64,000 bases of DNA from Nannobrachium achirus (GCA_963921795.1 OY997653.1:3370499-3434498); one strand, 5' to 3'. Positions 22,089 through 34,641 are shown, counted from the first letter of the stretch. Translations and numbers: made by a program. Notes: generated from the letters alone by a model not told the origin.

Positions 22089-22461
22089 GAACAACATTAG
22101 AACGCCAAATGTGATGACAGGCTTCATGTGCACAGGTTGGTGGCAGTGTGCTTCATGTTTGAACCATTTTGTATAACACGGTTCTATTGTGAAAATAGCA
22201 GAGCATGTAGATTTTCACAACTTCTGCCTCTAATATTTGACAATTTGACCAATATTTAATTATTATTTTTTAAAAGTCCTTAAATTGTCACTTTAGAAAT
22301 TTTCAGATACCCTCTATCTATACACTTAAACTTTATGCTGGTTTGTTTACTGTTGAGTGAGTAAAACAATGTTGCACATTAAGTTAATCATCTGGGGACC
22401 CCCCCAAAATAATTTGGTAACGCCCCTGGGGGTCCCGACCCACAGGTTGAGAACCACTGCA

Positions 22462-22998
22462 TTAAAACCCATTTAGAACGGGTACACATTATTGTGTATC
22501 ATTATTTTATGCTTTAACTATTTTTGAAAAATCGTGAAAATTCGAATTTTGACCCGATTCTATAAGTGTCTTTTGAATCCTTCTAAGACTTTTTGAAAAA
22601 ACGATGTTTCTATGTCAGCAATCTGGCCAGCCATCATCAAAAAAAAGGTCCTTTTCACTTAACTGGAGCTCAGTTAGTCTGTTCTTGAGAGACTGCTGTG
22701 TCAGTGGTTCTCAAACCTTTTCATGTGAAGGACCCCCAAAATGATATGCATTTGGCCACGGACCCAGATCTCAAAATATCTAGTTCCAGGGATCACCCAG
22801 AAGCAAAATTTGAGTTACAAACGTTTGCTTTAAAAATACATAATTATATTCAAAGATTTGCACACATTTTCACGACTTTTTCAAAAATAGCAGAGCTACA
22901 AGCTTGCAGCGCGGTACTCGGTGCCGTGCTGTGAGCTTGTAGATCTGCTATTTTTCAATTGCTAAAGCATTCAATAATTCTAGGCCTAAATGGGTTCA
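22462..22998 (+). mobile_element. TTAACCCATTTAG-family MITE, hairpin at right end only
   Basis: Starts TTAAAACCCATTTAG and ends CTAAATGGGTTCA. The left hairpin is deleted (CTTTAACTATTTTTGAAAAATCG) while the right one (22882-22956) remains. 22393-22460 just before it is the end of another GGTTGAGAACCACTG element. Confidence 0.75.
22882..22956. repeat. AGATCTACAAGC hairpin, GTACTCGGTGC loop class
   Basis: Stem CAAAAATAGCAGAGCTACAAGC to its complement, apex GCGGTACTCGGTGCCG. Confidence 0.8.
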
Positions 22999-23105
22999 AG
23001 GACGCTATACCATTGCCGGGTCGTATTCTGTGCAACTCCGCAAGACACTCACACAAATTCATCAAATATACAGCGGGCGAACATTGGCTCTTGACGCTCT
23101 TACAG

Positions 23106-23167
23106 ATCCTCTCCGTCGGGCTGCTGGCGTCACATGACCACCCCAGAGGAATTCTGGGTCTCCATAG
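23106..23167 (+). CDS. candidate exon 2 of the same host gene
   Basis: A 62-nt block between a good acceptor (GACGCTCTTACAG) and donor (CATAG|GTATTC). The last two bases of 279-384 plus the first A here make a Glu codon. The frame continues without a stop through a peptide containing HMTTPEEFWVSIG and into 48862-48905. The surrounding 100 bp are not repetitive. Length and phase (62 = 3n+2) are what is needed to connect the other two blocks. Family not recognised. Confidence 0.6.
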
Positions 23168-23206
23168 GTATTCAGCAGCGCTTGGCCATCCCTTCTTGTA
23201 TACAGT

Positions 23207-23855
23207 GGTGGGAAAAAGTACTCACATATTTTTACTTAAAGGAGCTATAGTCAACTTTTTCTTGAAAAACGGACGCTAAATGTTTCCAAAATATTTTATA
23301 AAAAAGATTAAGCTTCATATATGTGTATCTATAAAAAAATTACCACAAAAAGCGTAAAATAATGATAAAATAATTATATGTCAGGCCGACTTTGTTTATA
23401 TCCCTCTTCTATTCTTTTATATGGATTGATAAGGAATGTAAACAAAGTCAGTCTGACAATAGCCAAAATGATTATTTTATCATTATTTTACGCTTTTTGT
23501 GGTAATTTTTAAATAGAAACTCATATATGAAGCTTAATCCTTTTTATAAAATATTTTCGAAACATTATTTTTATTTTATCAATACGGCAATATAGAAATA
23601 CTCTGTTACAAGTATAAGTCCGGTATTCAAAATGTACTTGAGTGAAAGTATCAAAGTGTTGGCATCAAAATGTACTTAAAGTACCAAAAGTAAAAAGTAC
23701 AAAATGTTTGAAAATAGCAGATCTACAGGCTTACAACCCGCGTTGTGAACAATATTTGGAGCTGAGATAAAAGTATTGGAAATTGGAAATACAAACACCT
23801 CAGAATAGTACTTAAGTACTCTCCGCGAGGCGTGTTTGTAGATCTGCTGTTTTCA
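23207..23855 (+). mobile_element. CAGTGGTGGAAA-family hAT-like element
   Basis: Begins CAGTGGTGGGAAAAAGTACTC and contains many AAAGTACNNAAAGTAC motifs. The TTAA foldback MITE (23236-23580, right end truncated) is nested in it. The right side is fused to a fragment of the GTCG-family MITE. Confidence 0.6.
23236..23580. mobile_element. TTAA-type foldback MITE, right end lost
   Basis: Left end TTAAAGGAGCTATAGTCAAC and most of both arms are present. The last segment is missing. Confidence 0.75.
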
Positions 23856-23960
23856 CTACTTTTGTGAGACGGCCTTGAATGATGAAGCAGGGCTTTCTAC
23901 TTTGCGAAAGAACATACACATTTGGAGATACGAGGTTTCCACCCGACAACGACAATATAC
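23710..23960. repeat. chimeric hairpin halves with GTCG-family MITE fragment
   Basis: A left hairpin arm (23710-23750, TGAAAATAGCAGATCTAC) and a right arm (23824-23858, GTAGATCTGCTGTTTTCACTA) have different outer sequences. They belong to different families joined by recombination or deletion. The right end AGGTTTCCACCCGACAACGAC reaches about 23952. Confidence 0.6.
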
Positions 23961-24116
23961 TAGTGTTGTTGCTGCTCTTATACCACCATTATTACTGGGG
24001 TTGGTGGGGGCCTGACAGTAGCCCCCCGCGGGCCGCAAATGGCCCGCGGGCTGCCTATTAGGGAACCCTGCATTATGCACTGGCGTATGCCCTGGACACA
24101 TATAGCCGCGGATCAT

Positions 24117-25350
24117 AGATTATAGTATGCCCTCAAAAAAAGTCTAGAACACCACCACACCACTGTACGCGTGTGTGCACACGTGCGTTTTATTTTGTTT
24201 CCGTCCTCCAGATGCATGTGTTGCGTGCCTCGCTGTAATTCAACTGCATCCCTACCACTTCCAAAGTCAAGAGTAGAGAGTAGAGGCAGCCTAGAAAGAC
24301 GGATGTCTCTCTCTCAACTGGTCTCTATTTTCAGCTGTTGTCACGCTGCCACGATGAAAAGGTTCTTGTAATTACAGGTTGACATTTTTGTACTGTTTAA
24401 TCCTGGCCCCACGTCTCGCTAGTGTTGGTCTCCAAGGCGACGAGGGAAAGAATACAATAACAACATGGACAGAAGGGGAAAGTTTTCTTTTTTTTTTTCT
24501 TCCTTTTTTGGGGTGGGGAGGGGGAGGAGGGGGGCTGGCCTCTCAGCTGGTGCTGACGAGGGTGATGGTTCATAACAAGCAGGTGTGACGTTACTCGAGG
24601 CAAACACTTCCTGGTTTACCCTGGTTGCCGTGGAAACCCATTAAAGCCCCTTTTTCCACACCGCCCACTTGTGCCAGGTTTTCCACTACAAGGACCTGAG
24701 TAGAGTGGTGTGAAAGTGGTACTAAAAACGTATCCAATCTAGAGTACTGTAGGTCTGAGCTAGGCGAAACAGGGCCAAACACTTCATAAATGACTGATCA
24801 CTCACTGACTTTTCATTTAGACCACCAGGATATAGTTGTAATGCATGATAATAGATTATATTGTGTTAGTATCTATAACCACTATTATAATCTATTATAT
24901 TGTATTATAGTTATCATAGTAATACATTAATAGCCTACTATATAGTGTATTATAATCACAGTTACAATCGATTATAGTGTAGTATAATTAGGATAGTTGT
25001 AATACAAATTTATATTGTATTATAATCACAGTTAAAAGGATCAATTTGTTTCTTACCAATAGGGGTACTTTTCTGTAATGGAAAATGTAGATATTTTTAT
25101 GTGGTGTGGTGTGGTGTGGTGTGGTGTGGTGTAGTGTTGTGTAGTGTGGTGTGGTGCTAAAGCTGCAGTCAAAAAGGGGCTATAGATAGATCACTATCGG
25201 CAAAAGTGAGGACTTGATGAGAAAAGCACAGACTGGCTTCAGCCAGAAAGAGAAGGAGTCAAGCTAATTCTTTCAAAAATGATTTAGCAGGACACGGTTC
25301 ATGGCCGAGGGAGCTGCGCTGCGTACGCACAAAAGAAGCAATCTGTTCAT
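24117..25350. other. no gene recognised
   Basis: Contains an AT-rich stretch (24840-25060) with TATTATA motifs and a (GTGTG)n tract (25099-25157). No domain or element identified. Confidence 0.5.
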
Positions 25351-25358
25351 ATAGGCTG

Positions 25359-25765
25359 TAGGGATGGGACGATAAGCGATATTATCGTTTATCGTGATAA
25401 AAAAACACTCACTATAATCGTATCGTGGAGATTTAATTTATGGTGATATCGTCCTCCGTCATGCACTGCGATCAATTAATCTTTTATTTGCCGAGCTGCA
25501 TATCTGGTACCATTTAAACCCTCTATAATTGGTAAAAGGTACTTATAATATACGTATGTGATAGTTTTTTTCCCACTCCCTAAATGTCTTTTGCCAAAAA
25601 ATTGCAGATCTACAAGCGACGCGTTGTGAGCGTGTAGATCGGCAATTTTTTGGCTAATGTTCCGCCCCAGGATAATGGATTTTGATTATCGTGATAATAT
25701 CGTAAATCGCGATTTCTTTTGTCACAATAATCGAGATATGACATTTTCATATCGTCCCATCCCTA
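25359..25765. mobile_element. TAGGGATGGGACGATA-family hAT MITE
   Basis: Ends as in 10152-10562; decayed target duplication ATAGGCTG/ACAGGCTT. Hairpin 25591-25653 inside. Confidence 0.85.
25591..25653. repeat. AGATCTACAAGC hairpin, AATTGC arms
   Basis: Arms TTGCCAAAAAATTGCAG / CGGCAATTTTTTGGC, apex GCGACGCGTTG. Confidence 0.8.
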
Positions 25766-26699
25766 ACAGGCTTCCGCTGCTCAAAGCGAGAGCTATCTCG
25801 TCTCGGCACGGCGAGGTGATATGGAGCAAAACCAAATAACGTAAAAAAAAAAAAGAGTATTTTCACAAATCCTTATGAGGGAGATTAGTGTTTACTGGAG
25901 TTGTAAAGACACGCAGTGTATCCGCCAAATAAAACGTGAGTGCGATGCTTTCAGGTGAGCCTCCCCCGTCACTGAACCTCCATTCTCCATTCAGCGCTGG
26001 CGTCTGCAGACTCTGCACTCGGGGCAAGCGGACATGTTCTGTTTGGATAGCGTCCTCCGAGACCCGCCTGAGAGAGGAGAGTCAGGAAGGGTTGCCAGAG
26101 CCGTGTCTATTTCAGGAGGTTTGGTGGGTGAAGACAGAAGTCAGGGTGCTAATCATCTTAAAGCGTTACTTTCCCCTTCTAAATTGGGGATGTAACTCAG
26201 TGTGTGAGATAACTTGAAGATTAGTTTTGTTCATTGCGACCCTAGCAAATTCACCCTTTGTCAAGTCCCGCCCGTTGTCCCGCCCCTCTTCACACCCATT
26301 GGTTGCTGTGTCTTGGTGGGACACTCGGTGGGACACTCCATCCACTACCATTTGAATTCACTTGCTTTGTATTGTTATTCTGTGTGTTCAATTCTCATTT
26401 GGCAGTATAGTGGCAGTATAGCTGCTCAGTGGCAGTATAGTGACTCAGCATGTTTTTAAATGTTTTTATTTCTCCAAAGATTATGTTTTAGCAAATTCAA
26501 CATAACAAAGGCGGGACCAGGGCGGGACAAGGCAGATAGAGCCTGCTGGTTGGTCCGTCCGGGACCAACCAGAAGGCTAACAAAAGGTGAATTGTCACAG
26601 CTTGTCACAGCTTGTCCGTGTCTGGGACATCCGGACGGGTAACGTCTGACACTGTGGTTCCCCTGACACATCACTGTGACATCACAGGTGACATCACAG
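25766..26699. other. no gene recognised
   Basis: Short inverted similarities (CAAGTCCCGCCCGTTGTCCCG near 26262 versus CGGGACAAGG near 26522) hint at an old foldback element. Nothing firmer. Confidence 0.4.
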
Positions 26700-27060
26700 T
26701 GATGTCAGATACTCAGAGCAGGGATCTCCATACATGGGCATGAAAGGGATTGTATCCCGGAGACAGGGATCTCCATGTATGGGCATAAAAGGGATTGTAT
26801 GTATGATGTCATAGACGTCATAGGACTTTCACATAACGAATAACTGAGTAAGCATGTTTGGGCTCTCACAGCATATCTCCATATACAGTACATGGATCTC
26901 CATATATGGGTACCAGGGGTCTCCATATATGGGTAACTGGTCTGATATACATCACTGGCCAGATGGACAAGACATGGCGCGACCTCGCGTGTCGTCTGGC
27001 TTTGTGTGTGCGCATGAGTACGGATCTCCATGTATGGAGATAACCGACGTCGAGTGTCGG
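26700..27060. repeat. CCATATATGG-type repeat
   Basis: Shares long stretches with 35868-36118, including ATACAGTACATGGATCTCC and CACTGGCCAGAT. Confidence 0.7.
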
Positions 27061-27129
27061 GTGTTTGATACCATGCGAAGTGAGCACCAGCGCTCGCTTG
27101 GCGCAGGTGTGATTTTTTCTTATGTATTT

Positions 27130-27363
27130 CGTCTTCCCTCGATGACCATACATGAAGCTAGATAGCATTTTTAGGTTTTAGACGTTTTTACCGATTAGGT
27201 CTACCTATGTTATTGTTATTTGTTCTAGATTGATATTCCTATGCATTTGTTGTATTGTTGTTGATGTACTGACATTATCTTGCTTATTAAATTGACGTAT
27301 AACCTGCTTATTGTAAATCGCTTTGGATTAAAAGCGTCTGCTAAATGCCTACACTGTAAACTG
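27130..27363 (-). repeat. CATTTAGCAGACGC-type teleost repeat, reverse
   Basis: Reads GTCTGCTAAATGCCTACACTG at its end, as in the other copies. Confidence 0.65.
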
Positions 27364-27526
27364 TAGACATAATCGGGTTTATTTGAAGTATTGCTCTGTG
27401 AGGCCCAGGTGCTGGGAAGGGACGCTAGATGTTGGCTCGATGTTTGTCTGTAATATTCATCTGTGTTTGTGCAGGCAATCGTTTGCATACGTGTGTCTGC
27501 ATGTGCCTGTGTGCCTCAACCATTCC

Positions 27527-27527
27527 A

Positions 27528-27583
<56 letters not shown>

Positions 27584-27634
27584 CACGCACACGCACACGC
27601 ACACGCACACGCACACGCACACACACACACACAC
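27527..27634. repeat. (ACGC)n then (CACACG)n microsatellite
   Basis: About 14 ACGC units followed by CACACG units and pure CA. Confidence 0.95.
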
Positions 27635-27928
27635 ACGACCCAGCAGGCTAGCAGATAATGTCTGTATCACTTCCTCATATCATCCTATCTGCTCTGCTTC
27701 TGTAGCGGTGATGCACATCTGGCTTTGGTCTTACAGTCTATGTGAGTTCTGCGCTAATATGTGTTTCTGCGCTAATATGTGTTTGTGTCCATCACATTAC
27801 CACTGGTGTCCATATTCTGGGCATCTCCATATAGGCACAAGTTGTCTTTCTTTCAAAAAATGTACGGAAAACTTAAACAAATCAGATCTTTAAAAGAAAT
27901 ACCCGCTTTACATGCCCAGCGTGTAGAT

Positions 27929-28491
27929 CAGGGGTTCTCAAACTTTTTTGTCCCCATAAATATTTTTTTAATCCGAGGCACCCCTACATTATAAATTCCA
28001 CTCCCAGCACCTTATATTTATAGCATATTGTCGTTGTCAGGTGGAAACCTTGTATGTCCAAAACCGTTCGTTTTGTATTTATCATCTATAAAATGTACTA
28101 AACTAGTGAAAACAGCAGATCTACAAGCACGCGAGCCGTTGTGTGCTTGTAGATTGGCTGTTTTCACTAGTTTTGTGCGACAGTCTTGTATGATGAAGCA
28201 GGGCTTTGCTTTACCAAAAGACGTACACATTTGAAATTTGGAGATACAAGGTTTCTGCCCGACAGTGACGATATTTTAGTTATTATGTTGCGAGGAAAAC
28301 GTTGAGGTAATAGCCATTTTGGTTAGAACTGACTGAAAATAACTCTGTACTTCAAGTTTAAAATGATGCTAAATATTTTTTTCAAGTGTCCAAATACGTA
28401 AATTCCAAATATTATCAAATTATCTCGTGGCACCCCTGGACTACCGTCGCGGCACCCCAGGGTGCCCCGTCACCCACTTTGAAAACCCCTG
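27929..28491 (-). mobile_element. CAGGGGTTTTCAAAG-family hAT MITE with nested TA MITE
   Basis: Exact target duplication GTGTAGAT (27921-27928 and 28492-28499). The GTCG-family MITE sits at 28022-28275, at the same internal site as in 7662-8217. Confidence 0.9.
28101..28173. repeat. AGATCTACAAGC hairpin, ACTAGTGAAAACAGC arms
   Basis: Outer arms AACTAGTGAAAACAGC and complement pair fully; apex GCGAGCCGTTG. Confidence 0.8.
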
Positions 28492-28783
28492 GTGTAGATC
28501 AGCTATTTCCCCAATTTGTCGTAGGACAAAGTACAGAGAGCCTGAGTGGTTTAAGCAACGGAGGTTGACTTCTTGCAAGTGGAAGCCACAGTTGTGGTTG
28601 GTGTTCCTGGGTTGGTGTGATGTCTGCTGAGGCTGTGGTTGTACTAATGATGGCCCCACGTTATGTCTGCCGTTTCCTCTTCTGATTTCCAGGGATTTAG
28701 AGGATCCACAGTGAAATCCTCATTTAAGGGAAGAAATGGTTAGCACTCAAGATTTGAACGTGTAATAATAATAATGATAATAG

Positions 28784-29111
28784 TAGGGATGTGCCGATAA
28801 TGCCTCTATCGGCTTTGATCTACAAGCTAGATCAGCTATTTTCTCAATATGTATTTATATGTGGGACTGAATGTAACCTCAGCTTCAACTCCTACAAGCT
28901 AAATTGGATACTGAAGGACCTCAGCCTGCAATCACCTAATGTTTATAATTAATATACAATGTCAATGTTTTGTAAGAAGAATCATTACATATATACATGC
29001 TGCTACAGTAACACAATTAATAGAAGAATTTATGGATTTGACGCTGTGATCGGGAATATCGGTATCGGCAGATACTGATTCCAGTTGATTGGTGAAATCG
29101 GAGCATCTCTA
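28784..29111. mobile_element. TAGGGATGTGCCGAT hAT MITE
   Basis: Ends TAGGGATGTGCCGATAA / AATCGGAGCATCTCTA and exact target duplication GATAATAG (28776-28783 and 29112-29119). A vestigial hairpin (GATCTACAAGCTAGATCAGC) is at about 28816-28840. Confidence 0.85.
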
Positions 29112-29629
29112 GATAATAGCTTAAATTTAGAGTGCCTTTCATGAACCCAAGGACGCTTTGTACTCCTGGGGTTTTGTTGATACCAGCCAAGATTACCTGT
29201 TATACCAGGTAATCTTGGCTGATATACTGTATGCGTTGTGCTTTACATTTTCAGTTAACCTATGAGTAGATACATTACATTCACGCTTTCCATTTGGCCT
29301 CTTTTTTTCCACTTACATTGAGAAAAAAAAACGTTGCTTCTTCTTACTGTACAACCATACGAGTCATCTTAAGAAAAGAACAAAGCCAAAGGCGAGGGGG
29401 ATTAAATGACAATAATAAAATGACAAAATGAAAATAAAACCACATTTGGCTTCTTTTCATAGGGGTGTATGGGAAAAATCACTGGTCAGTCAAAATGGCC
29501 ACCCATCACGGCTGGCTCTTTATCCATAAGGAAAGGCTAGCCAGAGAGCTGGTGTCGCGTCCACGTGTCCCCGCGGACCCCGCGGTCCCCGCGCTGAAAG
29601 GAGTTACGTACGTACGTGTCTGCTGTTGC
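29112..29629. other. no gene recognised
   Basis: Only a short palindrome (about 29183-29223, AGCCAAGATTACCTG and its complement around TTATAC) stands out. Confidence 0.5.
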
Positions 29630-29675
29630 CAGGGGCGTCACACCAAACTGTGGGCCCTGGTACAATTTTGTGCTA

Positions 29676-29753
29676 TTGAAAAATAGCAGATCTACAAGCT
29701 CACAGCGCGGCACCGAGTGCCGCGCTGCGAGCTTGTAGATCTGCTATTTTTGA
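29676..29753. repeat. AGATCTACAAGC hairpin, GCACCGAGTGC loop class, near-perfect
   Basis: A stem of about 35 bp with a single mismatch; apex GCGGCACCGAGTGCCGC. Confidence 0.95.
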
Positions 29754-30013
29754 AAAATCGTGAAAATTTGTGCGGAATATTTCAAATCCTTCTCACGTTT
29801 TTTTTTTTTTTTCTTTTTGAAAAACCTATGTTTCTATGCCAGTGATGCTCAAACCTTTTCATGTGAAGGACCCCCAAAATTATATGTATTTGGCCACGGA
29901 CCCCATCTCAAAATATTTAGTTCCAGGGACCCCCCAGAAGCAAAATTGGAGTTACAAATGTTTGCTTAAAAAAATACATATATTCAAAGATTTGCACACA
30001 TTTTCACAACTTT

Positions 30014-30081
30014 TTAAAACTAGCAGATCTGCAAGCTCGCAGCGCGGTGCCACGCTGTGAGCTTTTAGATCTGCTATTTTT
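30014..30081. repeat. AGATCTACAAGC hairpin
   Basis: Second hairpin of 29630-30155; apex shortened to GCGGTGCCACGC. Confidence 0.8.
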
Positions 30082-30159
30082 CAATAGCTAATTAAGGCCC
30101 CTCCACCTTGGGCCCTAGTAACTCAGTCCCACTCCCCCCCCCTGTGACGCCCCTGACTG

Positions 30160-30960
30160 TTGCAGCAATCTTTGGTTCTGTCAAATAGGAAATGAAACGT
30201 CGAGGACAAAGCTGACAGAGCATAATGTCATAACGCTATGCCCTGGCCATGTCACTTCCTGTAATTAAGAGCAGCTTCCCTTCCCCGATCTGCGTGAACG
30301 ACCCTCGTTGCCGCGAGAGAGAAGTGAAAGTTCACGGACGGGGCATCCATCCATCCTGAGTCTGACGAAGGCCTTGTGCGACTCAGCGGTTTCCCCCCTC
30401 GCTTGTTGATGCGTGCCTTTCTTCAATGATTACAGCTTTGACTGCCTGTCATCTTCTTAGAATCTCAGAGTCTTTACCCAATTTTCTACTTCACAGCTCA
30501 TTTCTTAAATTTCAAAGCTTTGCTGATTTCAAGGAGGCAGTCAGAGACGAGTCACGCAGATAGCATGCAGTCTTATGGGGTCGGCGTTTGTTTTTTTACT
30601 CATTTCTGTGGAAAAGTTTGAGCCACAAAAAAGAGAAGAAAAACGCAGGTAAAATCAGAGCGTCAGTTACTCTATGTACCTAAACTAAATGGATAACACA
30701 CGTAAAACAGCCCATAATATGGTCCTTCTCCTTAATGCCCTGGCAACGGCACAGGGCAGGGGGACGGAGGGTCAGAACACACTGGCGCTGTGTAACTCCC
30801 TGTCCTGGAGCTGGTCTGTGCTCGCTAAAAGACGATGGAAAGAAATATCCCCTTCCCGGGGATTTTAATTTTAGGAGTCCTGCCACTGCCTTTAGGGTTG
30901 TCACAGAGGTGACAGGGTTCACCGCCTCCACTCACTTGAACTGACTCACATCATGTGAAC
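30160..30960. other. no gene recognised
   Basis: Apparently unique DNA without domains or element ends that I can identify. Confidence 0.5.
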
Positions 30961-30964
30961 CACT

Positions 30965-31290
30965 TACAATTTACAATCTAGGCATTTAGCAGATGCTTTT
31001 AATCCAAAGCGATTTACAATAAGCAGGTCAATCATCAATATAATAAGTAAAAAAAACTTTTCTAAAACCTAAAAATGCTATCTAGCTTCATGTGTGGTCA
31101 TCGAGGGAAGGGGAGTGTTACAGTAGTGCTATGGGATTGAAGATAGCCGAGTTACAGCTTGTTGCAACGCGGTACGCTGTGAGCTTGTAGATCGGCTATT
31201 TTCAGCAAAGAGTTTGGTGTAGTGGGGGAAAAAAAGGAGCGGGCCAAGGATAGAGCCTGGGAGACACTGGACAACGAAGTCTCTAGGGTT
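30965..31290 (+). repeat. CATTTAGCAGACGC-type repeat fused to a hairpin element
   Basis: Begins ATTTAGCAGATGC. After GTGCTATGGG it switches to a piece of the CAGGGGTCTTCAAC-like interior carrying the hairpin 31138-31206. Confidence 0.55.
31138..31206. repeat. AGATCTACAAGC hairpin, decayed
   Basis: Left arm TGAAGATAGCCGAGTTAC, right arm GTAGATCGGCTATTTTCA. Confidence 0.7.
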
Positions 31291-31660
31291 TAAGTGGTTA
31301 CATGTTATTTTTTTTAATAGGCACAACGCATCAAAGTGTCCAGTCTTCTCCTCGCATTATAGCGTAAAAGCACCGCTGAATCCAAGACAGGTGATCAGCT
31401 GTTAGCCTTTCACCGCCGGCTACCAGTAGATCTTAGTCATATTTCCCTCGCCATAAAATCTATGTTTAGTTTATAGCTTCCAGTCACTTGTGTCCGTCTT
31501 TGCTACAACAGGTTGTCACGTAGCATCAGCATCAGCCTCCACTCCAGCGCTTTCATCGTATCGTTTTTCGCAGAGTCAGCGATATGGATTCACTTTGGAT
31601 TGGCTGTTGGCTTCGCCCTCTTCCATCTCTCCTCTCGTCTCCGCCATCCTTCACAGAGAT

Positions 31661-32224
31661 CAGGGACGTGCTGGCCATTGGGAAAAGCGGGACAACTCCC
31701 GAACGGCCGGTTCATTCCAGGCCGGCCATTAGAAAGAAAAAAAAAATTAAATGTCGGCCTTCGTTCCATTTTGGGGGATGGGCGGCCAACAAAGTAAATC
31801 GACACTGTCGGACAGAAACCTTGTATCTCCAAGTTTCAAATTTATGAATTCTTTCGCAAAGCAAAGCCATGCTTCATCATACAAGGCCGTTGCACAAAAG
31901 TATTAAAAACAGCCGATCTACAAGCACACAACGCCTCGCGGTGCGAGGCGTTGTGTGCTTGTAGATCGGCTGTTTTCACTAGTTTAAATAATTTTTAAAA
32001 TGATAAATACAAAATAAACGGTTTTGGACATACAAGGTTTCCACCCGACAATGACGAAATATAACTCATGTAATTGGCCCACTGGCTTTCTCACTTGTCA
32101 TGATCTGAAATGGCAAATCTTTGAGTAGCAGCAGCGCTATAGAGAGAGATCTCTCTCTATAGCGCGCAATGAGGGCCTCTCCAACTCTTTTTCCCGGGCT
32201 GAATCAGGTGCCTAGCATGTCCCT
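31661..32224 (+). mobile_element. CAGGGACGTGC-family hAT element with nested TA MITE and hairpin
   Basis: Exact target duplication ACAGAGAT (31653-31660 and 32225-32232). The GTCG-family MITE (31797-32058) and its hairpin (31905-31977) are nested as in the sister copy 37256-37835. The perfect short palindrome AGAGAGATCTCTCT lies at about 32142-32157. Confidence 0.9.
31905..31977. repeat. AGATCTACAAGC hairpin, ACGCCTCGC class, near-perfect
   Basis: Inner stem AACAGCCGATCTACAAGC to its exact complement; apex CCTCGCGGTGCGAGG. Confidence 0.95.
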
Positions 32225-32496
32225 ACAGAGATGCATGACATATCGCTGATGTTCCCTTCCTGCCTGTTCTCCCAAGCATGTCTTTTATTTAGACTACTCC
32301 GCTCCCCGCGGTCTTCTTGTGTGTTTGACTCTGAAGCCACCAGAGTCAACACGGCCGCCGCGCCGCGTCATCACGTAGGCAGCCCCTCCCTAGCCTGGCG
32401 TATACGATACACTGTGGCAACCCCTGACCGGTAGCCACAAATGACATGCTGACATGTCCTCATGTATCCCTGACTCCTGTATGCCTGAGTTGAGCA

Positions 32497-32983
32497 TAGC
32501 TCCTTTCGGAACCCCTCACTCCACTGCTACGCAGCTCCGAGATGGGGTTCCTACTGGTCGCATGCCAGAATCTTCCGGCTGGGTGGACGATCCGCCGTTA
32601 GCAAACACGTCTTACCTTTGGTGAACACTCTATCCAAAAAGTGTATATACCACGTGACCAGGGGAGGGACCAGGGGAGGCAGTAATGTTTTCCTATGCGG
32701 CCGCAACTTCCGGAATGTCTAAAAACACAGAACCGGCTGACCTTCTGAGCGATATAAAGTCTTTATTTCACCCCAGTGCTTCGGTTTTCTTCCACGATAA
32801 AGAAGTAAAACGATTATAGATTAACAGAGACCCGTCACTTTTTGGATAGAGTGTTCACCAAAGGTAAGAAGTGTTAGCTAACGGCGGATCGTCCACCCAG
32901 CCGGAAGATTCCGGCATGCAGCCAGTAGGAACCCCATCTCGGAGCTGCGTAGCAGTGGAGTGAGGGGTTCCGAAAGGAGCTAG
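32497..32983. mobile_element. hAT-type foldback MITE (TAGCTCCTTTCGGAACC)
   Basis: Inverted arms of about 146 bp (32497-32642 and 32838-32983) with exact target duplication GTTGAGCA (32489-32496 and 32984-32991). It lacks the recurrent hairpin. Confidence 0.9.
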
Positions 32984-33125
32984 GTTGAGCAGTTGTACAA
33001 GTCAAGATATAGATGTAATTTGGTTTAACAATTTACAGAAGAACAGGTTCTGTTTTATCATTGATCATAATACTAAAATAAATATTCCCATTTCCTAGTT
33101 TTTTCTCATGTACCCCCTGCAGTAC

Positions 33126-33158
33126 TCCCCCCCCCCCCCCCCCCCCCTCCCCCCCCAA
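33126..33158. repeat. poly-C tract
   Basis: An almost pure run of C, interrupted once by T. Part of a decayed GAGAAACACTG-type element. Confidence 0.9.
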
Positions 33159-33341
33159 TTGAGAAACACTGGGTTAAAGGGTTAACGTTAGAGCTATGCC
33201 ATTTATAAATTTGAGTTATGCCACACACTACAGGGTTGGAGTTAAGAATGGTAAAACAAAAAGAATTATCCACAACTTTCCAACAACCCATCGTGCATTG
33301 CACAGAAGGCGAGCGGCATTTCCGGCGTCGCAGCCAAGTGT

Positions 33342-33400
33342 GATCTACAAGCTCACAACGGTTGCATCTGCGACGCGACGTGAGCTTGTATGTCTGCTGT
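33342..33400. repeat. AGATCTACAAGC hairpin, outer arms lost
   Basis: TGATCTACAAGCTCACAACG to its near complement. The outer AATAGC segment is absent on the left. Confidence 0.65.
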
Positions 33401-33514
33401 TAACTGGAAGTGTCCCGCAGATAATGCTACAGTAAAGTGTTGCAGAAACAGGTGGACACATGGCATTCATAAAATTGCAAGCTTAAAATGTGATGTCCTC
33501 ACAAGAATAGTTGT

Positions 33515-33680
<166 letters not shown>

Positions 33681-34064
33681 ACGCCCAGGCGCACACATGT
33701 TCTCTGTTCCTCCCTGCTCCCGTGTGTCAATAAAAGGAGACCAAAATTTGAGAGCAGAGTAGAATTCCGCAGATCGGTCACCCTGCCCAGCTCAGGCCAG
33801 TGGGCACCACCTGCAATCACACGGTGACAGCGCGAGCTTTTATATTTAAACGTCCAAAAGATGGCTGACCATCCTGACCATCCCCTGCCGTTCCACAAGA
33901 GAGACTGCGGAGAGATTGGGTGGGTGGAGACCCTCGTCCATAACCCTTAGCCCTAGCGGCCCCCTGTAATTAGCTGTATAGAGTCCCTAATGGAGGGCCA
34001 CTCCTACACTGCAAATCAAAGGGTTGGGTGACCACATACACACACACACACGCACGGACGCGCA

Positions 34065-34065
<1 letters not shown>

Positions 34066-34150
<85 letters not shown>
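34066..34150. repeat. (AC)n microsatellite
   Basis: About 85 bp of AC. Confidence 0.97.
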
Positions 34151-34152
<2 letters not shown>

Positions 34153-34235
34153 GTAAACACACACTTATTCATACCCATATGGACACATACAAACAGTACA
34201 CACTTGTGAATACACATGCGAGCGTGCATACACAG

Positions 34236-34323
<88 letters not shown>
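34236..34323. repeat. (AC)n microsatellite
   Basis: About 87 bp of AC. Confidence 0.97.
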
Positions 34324-34327
<4 letters not shown>

Positions 34328-34641
34328 CCATAAGTGCAAGCCTGTACAGTATGTGTGCATGTGCATATGTGCGCATGCATACACTGGCTAGAGCTTGTTT
34401 GCATATCTTTTTTTGGTCCTTGTGTAGAACCAACCTTGTAATACAGCATAATTGTTTGGTGAGGGCTATAAATATAAGCGTTAACTGGGCGTGTTTTAAC
34501 ACAGAGGAGTCATGTCATGTTCTACCCGCCCTCATAGAAAGAGAAAAGTCTGGCACGGACTGCTTTTACTGGTCGGCCAGGCGCTGTGAGCGTGTAGCGA
34601 CAGGTGTGTGTGTGGTTGGTGAGTGTGTGTGTGTGGTGGGT

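Larger units (their letters stand above)
29630..30155 (+). mobile_element. CAGGGGYGTCACACCAAA-family hAT MITE, complete
   Basis: Target duplication GCTGTTGC/ACTGTTGC (7 of 8). Hairpins at 29676-29753 and 30014-30081 flank the GGACCCCC module. The cleanest uninterrupted copy of this family. Confidence 0.9.
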